Source: an uncultured Lachnospiraceae bacterium
GTDB lineage: Bacteria; Bacillota; Clostridia; Lachnospirales; Lachnospiraceae
NCBI GenBank assembly: GCA_948794795.1
Contig: CAQGLR010000012.1
Location: 30,083 to 94,082, forward strand
Reading direction: 5' to 3'
Length of the DNA stretch: 64,000 nucleotides
Below, piece after piece: positions 18,640 through 28,658 of the stretch. The translations under genes and the position numbers were made by a program. Position 1 is the stretch's first letter. Every line of letters begins with the position of its first letter. The notes under the pieces were generated by a model, which saw only the letters and a list, made by a program, of their open reading frames with translations, ran no database searches and was not told where the DNA came from.

Positions 18640-18855
18640 TACACAGAGATTATATTGCGCTGGCAATTTCCAAATGTTTTACCATAAAGCAGCTGTTTGG
18701 AGACGCTGGTGCTTAAGTCCTGTATTTTAGGACTTTATGCACCACTGCGTATCCATCCAAGCGCAATGCAGGCAAAGCCATGTTGCAAACATGGCTTTTT
18801 GTTGGTAAAATTTTGGAATTGCCAGCACCACATAACTTGTAACTTTAAAATTTGT
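18622..18855 (+). repeat. Long-hairpin repeat R1
   Basis: Copy of the family also found at 54764-55020 (inverted) and 57972-58280. Shared blocks: TTCCAAATGTTTTACCA, AAAGCAGCTGTTTGG, CGCTGGTGCTTAA, then TTTATGCACCACTGCG, ATCCAAGCG, GTTGGTAAA and TTTGGAA. The apical hairpin here is TCCTGTATTTTAGGA. It also contains a complete hairpin AAAGCCATGTT/AACATGGCTTT with a T-run (18774-18800), which may terminate the M56 transcript. End symmetry is weaker than in the other copies. Confidence 0.75.
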
Positions 18856-18863
18856 GCCCCTGT

Positions 18864-21038
18864 TTACCCAGCACAGTTTATCTCTACCACCACAGACTGG
18901 AAATCCCCTCTTAATGGTTTCATTATATATCCCACATTCATAAGGGTACTTCCAAGATATTCCATATCATCCACAATATACTTTTTATCTGGAGCCAGCC
19001 CACATAACTTAATCTTTTTATTTAACACATTAGAATCTGTCACTACCTGCACATACACAAGGACGGCTTTGTTTTTATCTTTTGATACAACCATATAACT
19101 ATCATACCTGCCATTCTCCCTGAATGATGCAATCCTGTAATAATCACCCGTCTGTATAAGGTTTCTATACTTCTTATACTTTTCAATTTGTGCTGGTATA
19201 AGGTTACGCTCTTCCTCTGCAATACGTGTTACATCCAGCTCATATCCAAATGTACCAGTAAGCGCAACATCTGCACGTGTATCAAAAGGAGTTATCCTTC
19301 CATTAACATGGTTAGGGCTGTCTGCCACATGTGTGCCTGTTGTTGAAAGCGGATAAATAAGGTGTGTACCCTCTTGTATCATAAGCCTTTCAACTGAGTC
19401 TGCATTATCAGAACACCATATCTGGGGACTGTAATAAAGCATACCTGGGTCAAACCTTGCACCACCACCTGAGCAGTTTTCAAGTAAAAGGTCTGGAAAA
19501 TCATTAACAAGCCTTTCCTGGAGCTCATAGAGAGCAAGTACATGCCTGTGCATTACTTCCCCCTGCCTGTCTGCTGGAAGTGACAAGCTTGCTGCCTCTG
19601 CTATTGGTCTGTTCATATCCCATTTTACATATTCAATATTAGCTGATTCAAGTATATCATGCAGCCTTCCATATATATAATCAACAACCTCATGCCTGCT
19701 GAAATCAAGTACATACTGTGTCCTGCAAAGACCTGGCTCCCTGCCATCAAGTGCAAGTGCCCAGTCAGGATGGCTTCTGTATAAATCAGAATCTGGGGAA
19801 ATCATTTCTGGCTCAAACCAGATTCCAAACTTCATTCCAAGTGCATTTACCCTGTCCACCAGCTTCTTAAGCCCGCCTTTAAGCTTCTCTTCATTGACAT
19901 ACCAGTCCCCAAGGCTGCTGTTATCAGCATTTCTATGCCCGAACCAGCCATCATCCATAACAAGCATGTCTATTCCAAGCTTTGAAGCTTCTTCTGCAAT
20001 CTGGACCAGCTTATCATCATTAAAATCAAAGTAAGTTGCTTCCCAGTTATTAATAAGGACTGGACGTTCTGCTTCCACCCATTTTGAAGGCAGTATATAT
20101 TTACGGAAAAAGTCATGGAAATTATTTGTCATTCCATTAGTACCTTTACATGAATACTGCATAATAACCTCTGGCATTTCAAAGCACTGTCCACTCTCCA
20201 GCTTCCATGTAAAATGTTCAGGATGTATTCCTATACTCATCCTTACTTTATCAAACTGGTCTTTTTGTACCCTTGCAATAAAATTTCCAGAATATATAAG
20301 ATTCATTGCATATACATCACCACAGTTTTCACTGCAGTTTCCTGAAAGCACTGCAATAAAAGGATGGTCCTGGTGTCCTGGCTCGCCACGGAGTGACTCT
20401 GTAACATAACTGCCATACTCTATTTTACTTCTCTGTATATGGCGTTCTCTTGCCCATGAACCATGGAGTGATAATATATCACTAACATCAGTTTCAAGGT
20501 TTAAACATGCTGACAACGCTTTTGTTATATAAAACTCTTTGCCTGATGTATTCTGGACCTTTACACTGCGTGTAATTATGTCACATTCCTCATAAACAGT
20601 ATATACAAGGGTAACTTCTGCCCCAAGTGCCTCATCTGACAGCACAATATCAAGTGACATACTGCCATCACCCCTTGCAGAAGGCATGCCATCAATTTTC
20701 CTCTTCTCTGCATAAATATTATGTGATTTATATTTAAGTTCAAGACCCTCCTGTCCTGCATTATCCCTTATATTTATGCAGCTGCTGCGGAAATCCCCTG
20801 TCCCTGCAAATGGATATTCCATAGGGAACTTGTCCATAAAGCTTATCTTCTCACCAGGAACCTTTGAAGGGGTAAAAGGATGTTCACCTGTACGCATTGC
20901 ATACACAAGGTCTGTTGAATCCACCTTCTTGCCATAATATATATTGCCAAGATACCCCTCTTCTGTAATCCCCATCACATAACTCGTATTATCTGTATCA
21001 AGCTTAAAAACTTTTCTGTCACCATCAAAAATAACCAT
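18864..21038 (-). CDS. Alpha-galactosidase (GH36)
   Basis: 724-aa cytosolic retaining glycosidase that removes alpha-1,6-galactose from galactomannan oligosaccharides or raffinose-type sugars. GH36 landmarks: NNWEATYFDFND, MLVMDDGWFGHRN, nucleophile motif YVKWDMNRPI, LLENCSGGGARFDPGMLYYS and acid/base motif CSDNADSVERL. ATG at 21038 has GGAGG at 5-nt spacing; earlier in-frame ATGs do not. No signal peptide. Sits 24 bases after the phosphohexomutase gene in one operon. Confidence 0.95.
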   Translation of the reverse strand: MVIFDGDRKVFKLDTDNTSYVMGITEEGYLGNIYYGKKVDSTDLVYAMRTGEHPFTPSKVPGEKISFMDKFPMEYPFAGTGDFRSSCINIRDNAGQEGLELKYKSHNIYAEKRKIDGMPSARGDGSMSLDIVLSDEALGAEVTLVYTVYEECDIITRSVKVQNTSGKEFYITKALSACLNLETDVSDILSLHGSWARERHIQRSKIEYGSYVTESLRGEPGHQDHPFIAVLSGNCSENCGDVYAMNLIYSGNFIARVQKDQFDKVRMSIGIHPEHFTWKLESGQCFEMPEVIMQYSCKGTNGMTNNFHDFFRKYILPSKWVEAERPVLINNWEATYFDFNDDKLVQIAEEASKLGIDMLVMDDGWFGHRNADNSSLGDWYVNEEKLKGGLKKLVDRVNALGMKFGIWFEPEMISPDSDLYRSHPDWALALDGREPGLCRTQYVLDFSRHEVVDYIYGRLHDILESANIEYVKWDMNRPIAEAASLSLPADRQGEVMHRHVLALYELQERLVNDFPDLLLENCSGGGARFDPGMLYYSPQIWCSDNADSVERLMIQEGTHLIYPLSTTGTHVADSPNHVNGRITPFDTRADVALTGTFGYELDVTRIAEEERNLIPAQIEKYKKYRNLIQTGDYYRIASFRENGRYDSYMVVSKDKNKAVLVYVQVVTDSNVLNKKIKLCGLAPDKKYIVDDMEYLGSTLMNVGYIMKPLRGDFQSVVVEINCAG

Positions 21039-21062
21039 TTTTCCCTCCATATGCAAATATTA

Positions 21063-22778
21063 TTATTGTTCCATAAGGGCCTTTTTAAGTTCTTCAAGCC
21101 TGATGTCCGCATCTTCACCTGAATTTCCTTTTACACCACAATAATACTTAATCTTTGGCTCAGTGCCTGATGGACGTACACAGCACCATGCATTATCAGA
21201 AAGCTCAAAATATATTACATTTGATTCTGGAAGCGTAAGACGGCTCTCTTCTCCATCTGGTGTCTTCCTTATTCCTTTCAAATAATCACGCATTGCAAGA
21301 ACTTTGTATTCTCCTATTGCCTGAGGTATCTCACTGCGCATTTTCTCCATCATATTCTTTATCTCTTCTGCACCTTTTTCACCTTTAAGTGTCAGTGTTG
21401 CCAGCCCTTCTTTATAATAACCATATTTTGCATATATTTCAAGCATTGCATCCCATAAAGTCTTATTTTGTGCTTTATAAAATGCTGCTACTTCACATAA
21501 AAGCATAACTGCTACACATGCATCCTTATCCCTTGCATAAGTACCTGCAAGACATCCATAACTTTCTTCAAGCCCAAATACATAATTATATGAATTATTT
21601 TCTTCAAAAAGCTTTATCTGCTCACCAATATATTTAAACCCTGTAAGAACTTCAACCAGTTTCACACCATATGACGCAGCAACAGCCTTTGCCATATCAG
21701 TAGTAACAATAGTTTCTACAAGTGCTGGGTTTTCTGGAAGAGTACCTGCTGCTGTGCGTTCCCTTAAAATATATTCTGCAATTAACATGCCAGACATATT
21801 TCCTGTAAAGCTTACATATTCACCTGTACTGGTATCTTTTGAATATACACCAAGCCTGTCTGCATCCGGGTCAGTTGCAAGTATAATATCTGCATCCACT
21901 TTTTTTGCAAGTTCCAGTGCAAGCTCCCATGCCTTACTATCCTCTGGATTAGGATAAGCAACCGTAGGAAATGTACCATCTGGCGCTTCCTGCTCTGCCA
22001 CAATATGCACGTTGCTGAAACCAAGTTCTTTAAGCACCCTTCTTACAGGAATATTTCCTGTACCATGCAGAGGTGTGTATACAATCTTTATACTATCTGC
22101 CACCTGGCTGATTATTTCAGGATGTATACTCTGCTTTTTAAGTTCTGCCATATATGCATTATCAACCTCTGCACCTATAATATGGTATAAGCCTTTGTTA
22201 ACAGCTTCCTCTTCTGGCATAGTCTTTACTTCTTCCCATGAATTCACTTCTGATATACATTTCATAATATTTTTATCATGTGGAGGTGTAATCTGTGCAC
22301 CATCTTCCCAGTACACTTTATATCCATTATATTCCCTTGGGTTATGGCTTGCAGTAACAACAATGCCTGCAATGCATCCAAGTTTCCTTACTGCAAATGA
22401 AAGCTCTGGTGTAGGCCTGAGTGACTCAAAACGGTATGTTTTAATACCATTGGCATTAAGACATAGTGCTGCTTCTTTAGAAAATTCAGGTGACATAATA
22501 CGTGAATCATATGCGATTGCAACACCTTTATCTTCCCCATGCTGTGAAATAATATAATCTGCAAGACCCTGTGTAGCCTGACGTACTGTATATATATTCA
22601 TACGGTTAGTACCAGCTCCAATAACCCCTCTTAAACCACCAGTACCAAATTCCAGTTTTTTATAAAACCTGTCCCTTATTTCGTCATTATTGCCAGCAAG
22701 CCCTTTAAGCTCATTACGTGTAGCTTCATCAAAATAAACATTATTGCACCACTCATTGTAAACCTCATTATACATCAT
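21063..22778 (-). CDS. Phosphoglucomutase/phosphomannomutase
   Basis: 571-aa alpha-D-phosphohexomutase. Phosphoserine loop VVTASHNPREYNGYKVY, metal loop LATDPDADRLGVY, sugar loop GLEESYG and phosphate-binding loop CVRPSGTEPKIKYY are intact. In this context it converts the mannose-1-phosphate released by both GH130 enzymes to mannose-6-phosphate for ManA, and probably also interconverts glucose phosphates. AGGAGG precedes the ATG pair at 22778. Confidence 0.94.
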   Translation of the reverse strand: MMYNEVYNEWCNNVYFDEATRNELKGLAGNNDEIRDRFYKKLEFGTGGLRGVIGAGTNRMNIYTVRQATQGLADYIISQHGEDKGVAIAYDSRIMSPEFSKEAALCLNANGIKTYRFESLRPTPELSFAVRKLGCIAGIVVTASHNPREYNGYKVYWEDGAQITPPHDKNIMKCISEVNSWEEVKTMPEEEAVNKGLYHIIGAEVDNAYMAELKKQSIHPEIISQVADSIKIVYTPLHGTGNIPVRRVLKELGFSNVHIVAEQEAPDGTFPTVAYPNPEDSKAWELALELAKKVDADIILATDPDADRLGVYSKDTSTGEYVSFTGNMSGMLIAEYILRERTAAGTLPENPALVETIVTTDMAKAVAASYGVKLVEVLTGFKYIGEQIKLFEENNSYNYVFGLEESYGCLAGTYARDKDACVAVMLLCEVAAFYKAQNKTLWDAMLEIYAKYGYYKEGLATLTLKGEKGAEEIKNMMEKMRSEIPQAIGEYKVLAMRDYLKGIRKTPDGEESRLTLPESNVIYFELSDNAWCCVRPSGTEPKIKYYCGVKGNSGEDADIRLEELKKALMEQ

Positions 22779-22824
22779 TATAAACCTCCTTAAATTATAA
22801 ATAAATTTTTATTATAAAATTCTA

Positions 22825-23451
22825 TTACCTGTAATGGAACTTATCAAGTACAGGTGAAACTACTATACAGTTAATATATGCCACCAATGCCTTGCCTATA
22901 AAAAGCCATATCCAGAATACTTTTCCAAATATCCCTGGAAAAGCAAAATACAATATAAATGGCACTGCATTGGCCAATAACATAAATACAGTCTGTGGAA
23001 AATGTGATACTGTAATTTTTATTATATTGGAAAATGTATTATCCAAAGTATTTTTATACTTTGCTATAAGCGGGAAAATATATGTAACTATAATACCCCA
23101 TATAATAAAAAAAACAACACATCCCGTATACAATATACTCCTGGTCCTGCTGCCAGCCATGCCTATTATATGTAAAGCAGGCACAATCCAGACACCTGTA
23201 ACAGCTAGAAGCACTGTAATCTTTGCCGCCTGGACAAAGTTAGCTTTAAATGCTTCAAAAAAACGTCTGGTTATATTGGCTTTTTTTCCTCCAGCCATTT
23301 CAAAAGCCACTGTATACAAAGCTACTGATGATGCACCAGCTGTAACCAGCGGGACACTGCATGCTATCCACAGGATATTAAGCAGTACCAGGCACGCCAG
23401 CTTTTCTGCAAATTTTCTAAATAAACTGCTATATGCAAAAATATTCCTCAT
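22825..23451 (-). CDS. DUF624 (YesL-like) membrane protein
   Basis: 208-aa multi-span membrane protein of the same family as the 2591 gene (KLACLVLLNILWIACSVPLV). Start ATG at 23451 has AAGGAG but at 12-nt spacing, longer than usual. First gene of the DUF624-phosphohexomutase-GH36 operon, driven by the promoter at 23617-23662. Role unknown; family members track with carbohydrate uptake genes. Confidence 0.8.
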   Translation of the reverse strand: MRNIFAYSSLFRKFAEKLACLVLLNILWIACSVPLVTAGASSVALYTVAFEMAGGKKANITRRFFEAFKANFVQAAKITVLLAVTGVWIVPALHIIGMAGSRTRSILYTGCVVFFIIWGIIVTYIFPLIAKYKNTLDNTFSNIIKITVSHFPQTVFMLLANAVPFILYFAFPGIFGKVFWIWLFIGKALVAYINCIVVSPVLDKFHYR

Positions 23452-23616
23452 AAGATTATAATTCTCCTTTTGTACAGTCAAGCGGATATCCCAAACCAAC
23501 CGATTAAGAAGCAAGTATTTAAAGGGCTTACTTAATGATGTTAAATAATTAGAATAAATTTACATATAACATATAGCTAAATAAATCTACTAAATATTGT
23601 TAATAATCTTAAGGTT

Positions 23617-23662
23617 ATTTTAACTTAATTTATTCTGATTGTCAACTTTTTTAACTTAATTT
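23617..23662 (-). promoter_or_regulatory. Promoter with repeated regulator site
   Basis: Minus strand TTGACA (23644-23639), 16-bp spacer, TAAAAT (23622-23617). The 14-mer AAATTAAGTTAAAA occurs twice, at 23618-23631 over the -10 box and at 23649-23662 upstream of the -35 box, 31 bp apart (about three helical turns). This suggests cooperative binding by a regulator, perhaps the LacI protein at 11167. Confidence 0.55.
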
Positions 23663-23736
23663 TCATCTAATAACACTTTAACCTCATTAGGTAAGCCCGC
23701 CGCTTCTTAAGTGGTTGTTTTGGACTTACCAAGATA

Positions 23737-23764
23737 AAAAGACAGTGCGCTGGCACTGCCTTTT
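23737..23764 (-). terminator. Terminator of the L,D-transpeptidase gene
   Basis: CAGTGC/GCACTG stem around 23742-23758 flanked by A-run and T-run; on the minus strand it ends in TCTTTTTATC. Lies just after the stop at 23777. Confidence 0.75.
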
Positions 23765-23776
23765 CAATAATAAGTA

Positions 23777-26155
23777 TTAATATCCTACTTTCTTGCCATC
23801 CTTTGTCATATACCCGCTTATATGCCCTGCACTGTAATCTGCCTTTTTTCTTGAAGTTGGTACTTCTGGGTCTGTAGGGTCATAATTTATTGTATAATCA
23901 ACCCTTATAATTGGATTTTTGCCTAATGGACCAGGTTTTGCAGAATTACCTTTTACAATATTTACTTCAGAACCAGCTGAAGCATAATCATATATCCACT
24001 TTGCATCCGCAACAGTCATACGGATACACCCTGCAGACGCAGGCGAACCAAGCCTGTTGTAAGTTGACGGGCTAAGCGCATAATGTGACTGGCTTCCTAC
24101 TGCTATTGCATGGAAATAAACATTTCCTACAATATGTGTAGCCCACCTTGCATAAACTACGCTTCCGTCAGGCTCATTCATAGTTTTTAAAGTATACTTT
24201 GTTGCTATGCCATTGCTTGATACCGAATATGAACCCAGAGGTGTATATGAAGTATCTTTATTAAGCGATGCCGCTGTACCTGTGCTGGTTACATCACGTC
24301 CTACAGAAACAGTAAATGACTTTACAGGTATTATATAAGCACTTCTCTCACGGTCATATGCATATGCTGTTACACATCCTGCTGCCCTGTTTATCTCAAG
24401 ATAAAGTTTATTTCCTGTTTTTTTTAAACCAAGTATTTCTGTAAGGTCTGTGACAAGTTTATTATTTTTATAATAAAACTTGTACTCCCTGCCAGCATAC
24501 GTTTCATATATCCATCCATTTTTTCCTAATTCAGATTTCTTTATTTTAAATGACTTCTGGCTTAATAAAATACTTTTGCCCCACTGCGTAGTGCCATAAG
24601 CATATACAATATAGTTCCCTTTTTCAGAATATGCCATATCTGCTATATAGACATCTTCATCTTTTGTATATACACCAAAGTATTTTTTAAAAAATGTCTT
24701 TTTTCCATTTTTTACTGAATACACATTAAACTTAACATTCTTAATATTACCTGGTATATATGCACCTGACAACTTGAACTTACATGTAGAATTTGTCTTT
24801 TTCTGTATATCTATCCTGCCCTTTTTTACTTTCAAATCAACTTTGCCTGCTTTTGACAGAACCCTTTTATTGCCAGCATTGTCAGTTACTGTTGCCTTAA
24901 CAGTATATGCTTCAAGATTATAACCAACCGATTTCAATGTTATGTCTGCATAATAATATGCTGTCCCAGACTTTCTTGAAGCTGTCTTTTCACATACCAG
25001 TTTATTATCCTTATTAAAAATACTAAACTTTACTTTACCAATACCAAGTGCACTGTTAAGTGAACCTACAAACACCCTGAATGATTTTTTCTTTTCAAGT
25101 GATGCAGATTTCTTGCTTCCTACATTTGAATAAACAAGAGCCACCTGGAATTCTTCTGATGCAAGTATAACACTGTTTCTCTCTATATATTTATTTTCAA
25201 GTACCACTGCCGCATAGTATTTGCCATATGAACTGCATATTGTTGATAAATCAGTTTCCCATGTCTTTGATGTATTGGCAAGTTCCCTTTCAACACCACA
25301 CATAACTGCTTTAGAAATATCTGTCTTATCTTTACCAATAACAAGCCTTACCTTATTACCTGTTCCAGGTACAGCAGAAGCATCTTCTGTCTGCGGCATG
25401 AAATCAAATGTCCTGTTAATATCATACCTGTTACCAGTAACTTTAATTTTATAAGCATCATTATGTATAGAAAAATCACATACACCTGCATCCACAACTA
25501 TATTTTGTGTGCTTTCTGCTACAGCACCCATTATAAATGAAACATTATACTCTTTAAATAGATATTTTTCCAGGTCTTCCATAGAAAAAGAACCTGTATA
25601 AGTACCATTAATACAATTTGAAGCATCAAGTACAATTTTCTGTTCAAGTGCTGTCACTTTATTGTCTGTACCAGCTGGAGTACTTGTACTAGCTGGAGTA
25701 TTTGTGCTGGCTGGTGCATCTGTACCAGCTGGAGTATTTGTACTAACTGGTGCATCTGTACCAGCTGGAGTATTTGTACTAACTGGAGCATTTGTACTAG
25801 CTGGTATGTTTGTATTAGCTGGAGCATTTGTACTAGCTGCTTTTCTTATTCCAACAGCACCGCCTGCTCCTGCATTATCTGTTGTACCATCTGTACTGCT
25901 ATTTCCACCATTATCTTGTTCTGTTACATTATTATCATTATAAGTAACTTTCAGAGTCATCTCTTGTATAACATTAATATCAATACCTGTTACAGTATAT
26001 GTACATACACCACTTGCACGGTCTGTACTAAGCGATGCACTGTACTCTGCTGCCTGTATCCTTATATTGCTACTAAACACAGCTAGTACCAGTGCAATGC
26101 ATACTACCATAAAGAATTTATCCAATGGTCTTTTCTTTTCAACAAATCTAAACAT
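23777..26155 (-). CDS. Secreted L,D-transpeptidase (YkuD domain)
   Basis: 792 aa. N-terminal signal/anchor helix (FFMVVCIALVLAVFSSNI). A Thr/Pro/Ala/Ser-rich linker (about residues 100-165) built of NTPAGTDAPVST-like units is followed by long repetitive beta-rich regions. The C-terminal YkuD catalytic domain contains HAIAVGSQSHYAL and the nucleophile motif SAGCIRMTVADAKWIYDYA. It acts outside the membrane, forming 3-3 peptidoglycan crosslinks or attaching surface protein. Start at the ATG at 26155, after an AGGTGG-like site; the frame runs open further upstream without a better site. Confidence 0.88.
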   Translation of the reverse strand: MFRFVEKKRPLDKFFMVVCIALVLAVFSSNIRIQAAEYSASLSTDRASGVCTYTVTGIDINVIQEMTLKVTYNDNNVTEQDNGGNSSTDGTTDNAGAGGAVGIRKAASTNAPANTNIPASTNAPVSTNTPAGTDAPVSTNTPAGTDAPASTNTPASTSTPAGTDNKVTALEQKIVLDASNCINGTYTGSFSMEDLEKYLFKEYNVSFIMGAVAESTQNIVVDAGVCDFSIHNDAYKIKVTGNRYDINRTFDFMPQTEDASAVPGTGNKVRLVIGKDKTDISKAVMCGVERELANTSKTWETDLSTICSSYGKYYAAVVLENKYIERNSVILASEEFQVALVYSNVGSKKSASLEKKKSFRVFVGSLNSALGIGKVKFSIFNKDNKLVCEKTASRKSGTAYYYADITLKSVGYNLEAYTVKATVTDNAGNKRVLSKAGKVDLKVKKGRIDIQKKTNSTCKFKLSGAYIPGNIKNVKFNVYSVKNGKKTFFKKYFGVYTKDEDVYIADMAYSEKGNYIVYAYGTTQWGKSILLSQKSFKIKKSELGKNGWIYETYAGREYKFYYKNNKLVTDLTEILGLKKTGNKLYLEINRAAGCVTAYAYDRERSAYIIPVKSFTVSVGRDVTSTGTAASLNKDTSYTPLGSYSVSSNGIATKYTLKTMNEPDGSVVYARWATHIVGNVYFHAIAVGSQSHYALSPSTYNRLGSPASAGCIRMTVADAKWIYDYASAGSEVNIVKGNSAKPGPLGKNPIIRVDYTINYDPTDPEVPTSRKKADYSAGHISGYMTKDGKKVGY
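25670..25850 (-). repeat. 36-bp tandem repeats in the transpeptidase linker
   Basis: Imperfect repeats built on GTACCAGCTGGAGTATTTGT encode the NTPAGTDAPVST-type linker. Copy number is likely to vary between strains through slippage or recombination. Confidence 0.7.
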
Positions 26156-26288
26156 CCTGCCACCTACTCTGCCTTTCCTTGTTTTGCAAACTTGTCCCAT
26201 AAGAAGAACAACACTAAAACAAATATTAACATCTTTATACATGGTATTGCAACCCATAAAATATTACAAAAAAACACATGTTTTGCAG

Positions 26289-27725
26289 CTATTTTTTTAC
26301 TGTCCCTGTAAAGACATACTTAAATACATTAACCGATTCTAAAGGATTGCCTTTAAAATCAAATAATGCCTGGTTATCCCATGATGAACCGCCATACCAT
26401 CTTCCTGCATCTCCAGGGTCATATGAACCTGCTGATGATGTTGCCCATCCTGAACCTTTTTCCTCCCATATTTTTTTATTCTGCCTTAATACACGCTTAG
26501 AACCCTTTTCATTTTTATTGTATACCTGTACTGGTATCCATGCAGGTTCCCAATAAAATACACCAAGCCCTGTTTCACCAATACTGGCAACTGCCTGTAT
26601 CACATCTGCAACAGCATCTGCCTGCCCCTGTACAGATACATCATAATCCAGTGGAAGGCGGCTGTCCCTGCCAACACTCTGCTTATGCCCGTCCCCGTCT
26701 TTCAAAGTATAAACATATGAAGTTTCTGCTACCATAACTTTCTTGCCATATTCTTCTGATATATTCTTCATAACATCAGCCAGGTTTTGCGTTGTACCAT
26801 GCCAGAATGGATAATATGAAGTAGCAAAAACATCATAATTTACCTGGTTATCTTCCAATATACCTGCAATAGCACCATATCTTGTTTCTGAAATATCTGT
26901 AAAATGAAGTGCCACAAGCATTTCTTTCTCCATAGTATCTGCAACATAGTACACTGCTTTGCTGCCTTCATTCATAAGCCTGCATATATTCTTCCAGTCT
27001 GTTTCACCAGCAAGCCCGTTTACAGTTTCATTCCCAATCTGCACCATTCCAACATCCACCCCGCCGTCAACCAGGCTTGTAAGGCTCCGCACAGTATATA
27101 CTTCAAGTGCTTCTGCCTTTTTATCTATATCCATGTCTTTCCATGCCTTTGGTGCCTGGTATTTACCAGGGTCTGCCCAGAAATCTGAATAGTGGAAGTC
27201 TATAAGTACCCTTATGCCTGCATCTGTTGCAAGTTTACCTATTTCTATTGCTGTGTCCAAATCGTTATTGCCTCCGCCATAACAATTTCCTTCTTCATCA
27301 TATGGGTTATTCCATATACGTATACGCACCCAGTTTATACCACACTCTTTAAGGAAACTAAAAAAACCTTTTTCTCCTTCTAATGGAGCATACTTAAGTT
27401 CATTACCTTCAAAGTCATAATATTTTACACCACTTTCATACTCAGATTTAATACTTGAGATATCTGCACCACATATAAAATCTTCTTTAATGCCTTCAAT
27501 ACGTGAAACATTTATACCTGCTTCCACAGGTTCTGTCCCCCACATACTATTAGTAACATTATCCTCTGGCTCATCTTCTACAGGAGCAGCAGATACCACA
27601 GGAACAGGCGTGGCAGTGTTCTTATCTTTAATATTATCTTCCATATTCTTTGCACATCCTGCCTGGACAACCATCAGTGCTGCACATAATAATACAACAG
27701 TTATATTTTTGCTTAATTTCTTCAT
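26289..27725 (-). CDS. Arabinogalactan endo-1,4-beta-galactanase lipoprotein (GH53)
   Basis: 478 aa. Lipoprotein signal ending VVQAGCAKN, then a GH53 catalytic barrel: FICGADISSIKSEYESG, WVRIRIWNNPYDEEGN, VLIDFHYSDFWADPGKYQAP, acid/base VQIGNETVNG and nucleophile VAETSYVYT. Cuts beta-1,4-galactan side chains of pectin at the cell surface. AGGAGG with 5-nt spacing ahead of the ATG at 27725; the longer frame lacks a signal. No linked galactan transporter is in the window. Confidence 0.93.
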   Translation of the reverse strand: MKKLSKNITVVLLCAALMVVQAGCAKNMEDNIKDKNTATPVPVVSAAPVEDEPEDNVTNSMWGTEPVEAGINVSRIEGIKEDFICGADISSIKSEYESGVKYYDFEGNELKYAPLEGEKGFFSFLKECGINWVRIRIWNNPYDEEGNCYGGGNNDLDTAIEIGKLATDAGIRVLIDFHYSDFWADPGKYQAPKAWKDMDIDKKAEALEVYTVRSLTSLVDGGVDVGMVQIGNETVNGLAGETDWKNICRLMNEGSKAVYYVADTMEKEMLVALHFTDISETRYGAIAGILEDNQVNYDVFATSYYPFWHGTTQNLADVMKNISEEYGKKVMVAETSYVYTLKDGDGHKQSVGRDSRLPLDYDVSVQGQADAVADVIQAVASIGETGLGVFYWEPAWIPVQVYNKNEKGSKRVLRQNKKIWEEKGSGWATSSAGSYDPGDAGRWYGGSSWDNQALFDFKGNPLESVNVFKYVFTGTVKK

Positions 27726-27822
27726 ACAATCCTCCTGATATGCCCTCCATAGCACATAATAGCAGCAAAACAACTCCTTTAATGCCTATACTCTATATTA
27801 CAATAAATATTTAAAATATAAA

Positions 27823-27916
27823 AGAGGAATATCCAGAATATAAGATAATATTCAGAAATTCCTCTGTAAATTTATCCTGACATAGAAAAGCCCTGCTTTT
27901 TATTACCAGGCTTTTT
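27823..27916 (-). terminator. Tandem hairpins after the zinc peptidase gene
   Basis: First AAAAGCC/GGCTTTTT (27886-27916), immediately after the stop, then AGAGGAAT/ATTCCTCT (27823-27865) followed on the minus strand by TTTTATATTTT. Two successive terminators isolate the GH53 gene. Confidence 0.65.
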
Positions 27917-27917
27917 G

Positions 27918-28607
27918 TTAGTCCCTGTCCCTTCTTCCAAAAATCAAAACAAGCCTTAAAAGCTGGAGAAGTATTGCAACCATTGAAGCTACATACGTCA
28001 TTGCAGCGGCACCAAGGACTTTTCTTGCCCCGCTTAATTCATCTCCATGCAGTATATTCTGCTCTTTCAGTATTCTTAGTGCCCGTCCAGACGCATTAAA
28101 TTCAACAGGAAGTGTTATAAGCTGGAAAACCACTGCAAAGCTGAAAAGTATAATGCCAACATTTACAAGAATACCATTATTTATAATAGCACCAAGCACA
28201 ATAACAGGCCATGCAGCATTTGAACCAATATTTACTACTGGTACTATGGCATTACGTATTGTTATTGGCATATATCCTTTATTGTGCTGGATAGCATGGC
28301 CACATTCATGGGCAGCTACTCCAATGGCTGCAACAGAAGAAGAGCCATACACAGAATCTGACAGCCGCAGCACTTTCTCCCTTGGTGAATAGTGGTCTGT
28401 AAGGTTCCCAGCTATACGTTCAATCCTTACATCAAAAATACCTGCATTACTTAATATCATCTGTGCAACATCTTCTGCCCTTAGTCCTCTTGAATTATAA
28501 AGCCCCATATAACGTTTATAAGTACCATTTACATTGGCTGATGCAATCATACACAAAACTGCACCAATAATAATAAGAATATACGTACGGTCAAAATAAT
28601 AAGGCAT
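27918..28607 (-). CDS. Membrane neutral zinc metallopeptidase (YugP-like)
   Basis: 229 aa. Membrane helices at residues about 8-25 and in the C-terminal half, and the zinc motif AAHECGHAIQH (HExxH). Followed by the usual ITLPVEFNASGRAL segment of the Zn_peptidase_2 family. Start taken at the ATG of MPYYFDRTY; an upstream ATG (28619) lies directly against the GGGG site. Likely acts in membrane protein quality control; substrate unknown. Appears monocistronic. Confidence 0.85.
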   Translation of the reverse strand: MPYYFDRTYILIIIGAVLCMIASANVNGTYKRYMGLYNSRGLRAEDVAQMILSNAGIFDVRIERIAGNLTDHYSPREKVLRLSDSVYGSSSVAAIGVAAHECGHAIQHNKGYMPITIRNAIVPVVNIGSNAAWPVIVLGAIINNGILVNVGIILFSFAVVFQLITLPVEFNASGRALRILKEQNILHGDELSGARKVLGAAAMTYVASMVAILLQLLRLVLIFGRRDRD

Positions 28608-28658
28608 AAATTTTAACATCCCCTTTCTTTCTGGAGCACATTTAAAAATTAACACTCC

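Larger units (their letters stand above)
18297..18863. other. Convergent intergenic region with repeats and a gene remnant
   Basis: 567 bases between the rightward M56 gene and the leftward GH36 gene. Contents are listed separately: a hairpin at 18385-18424, a coding remnant at 18503-18639 and repeat copy R1. There is also a GC-rich perfect palindrome TGCCTGCCGGCAGGCA at 18461-18476. Confidence 0.6.

Noticed and set aside
18697..19098. 133-aa rightward ORF
   Set aside because: It lies over repeat R1 and the antisense of GH36; no ribosome site and no family resemblance.
25670..25850. Regular repeats that could suggest a CRISPR array
   Set aside because: The units are contiguous, degenerate and in frame, encoding a linker; there are no unique spacers and no cas genes.
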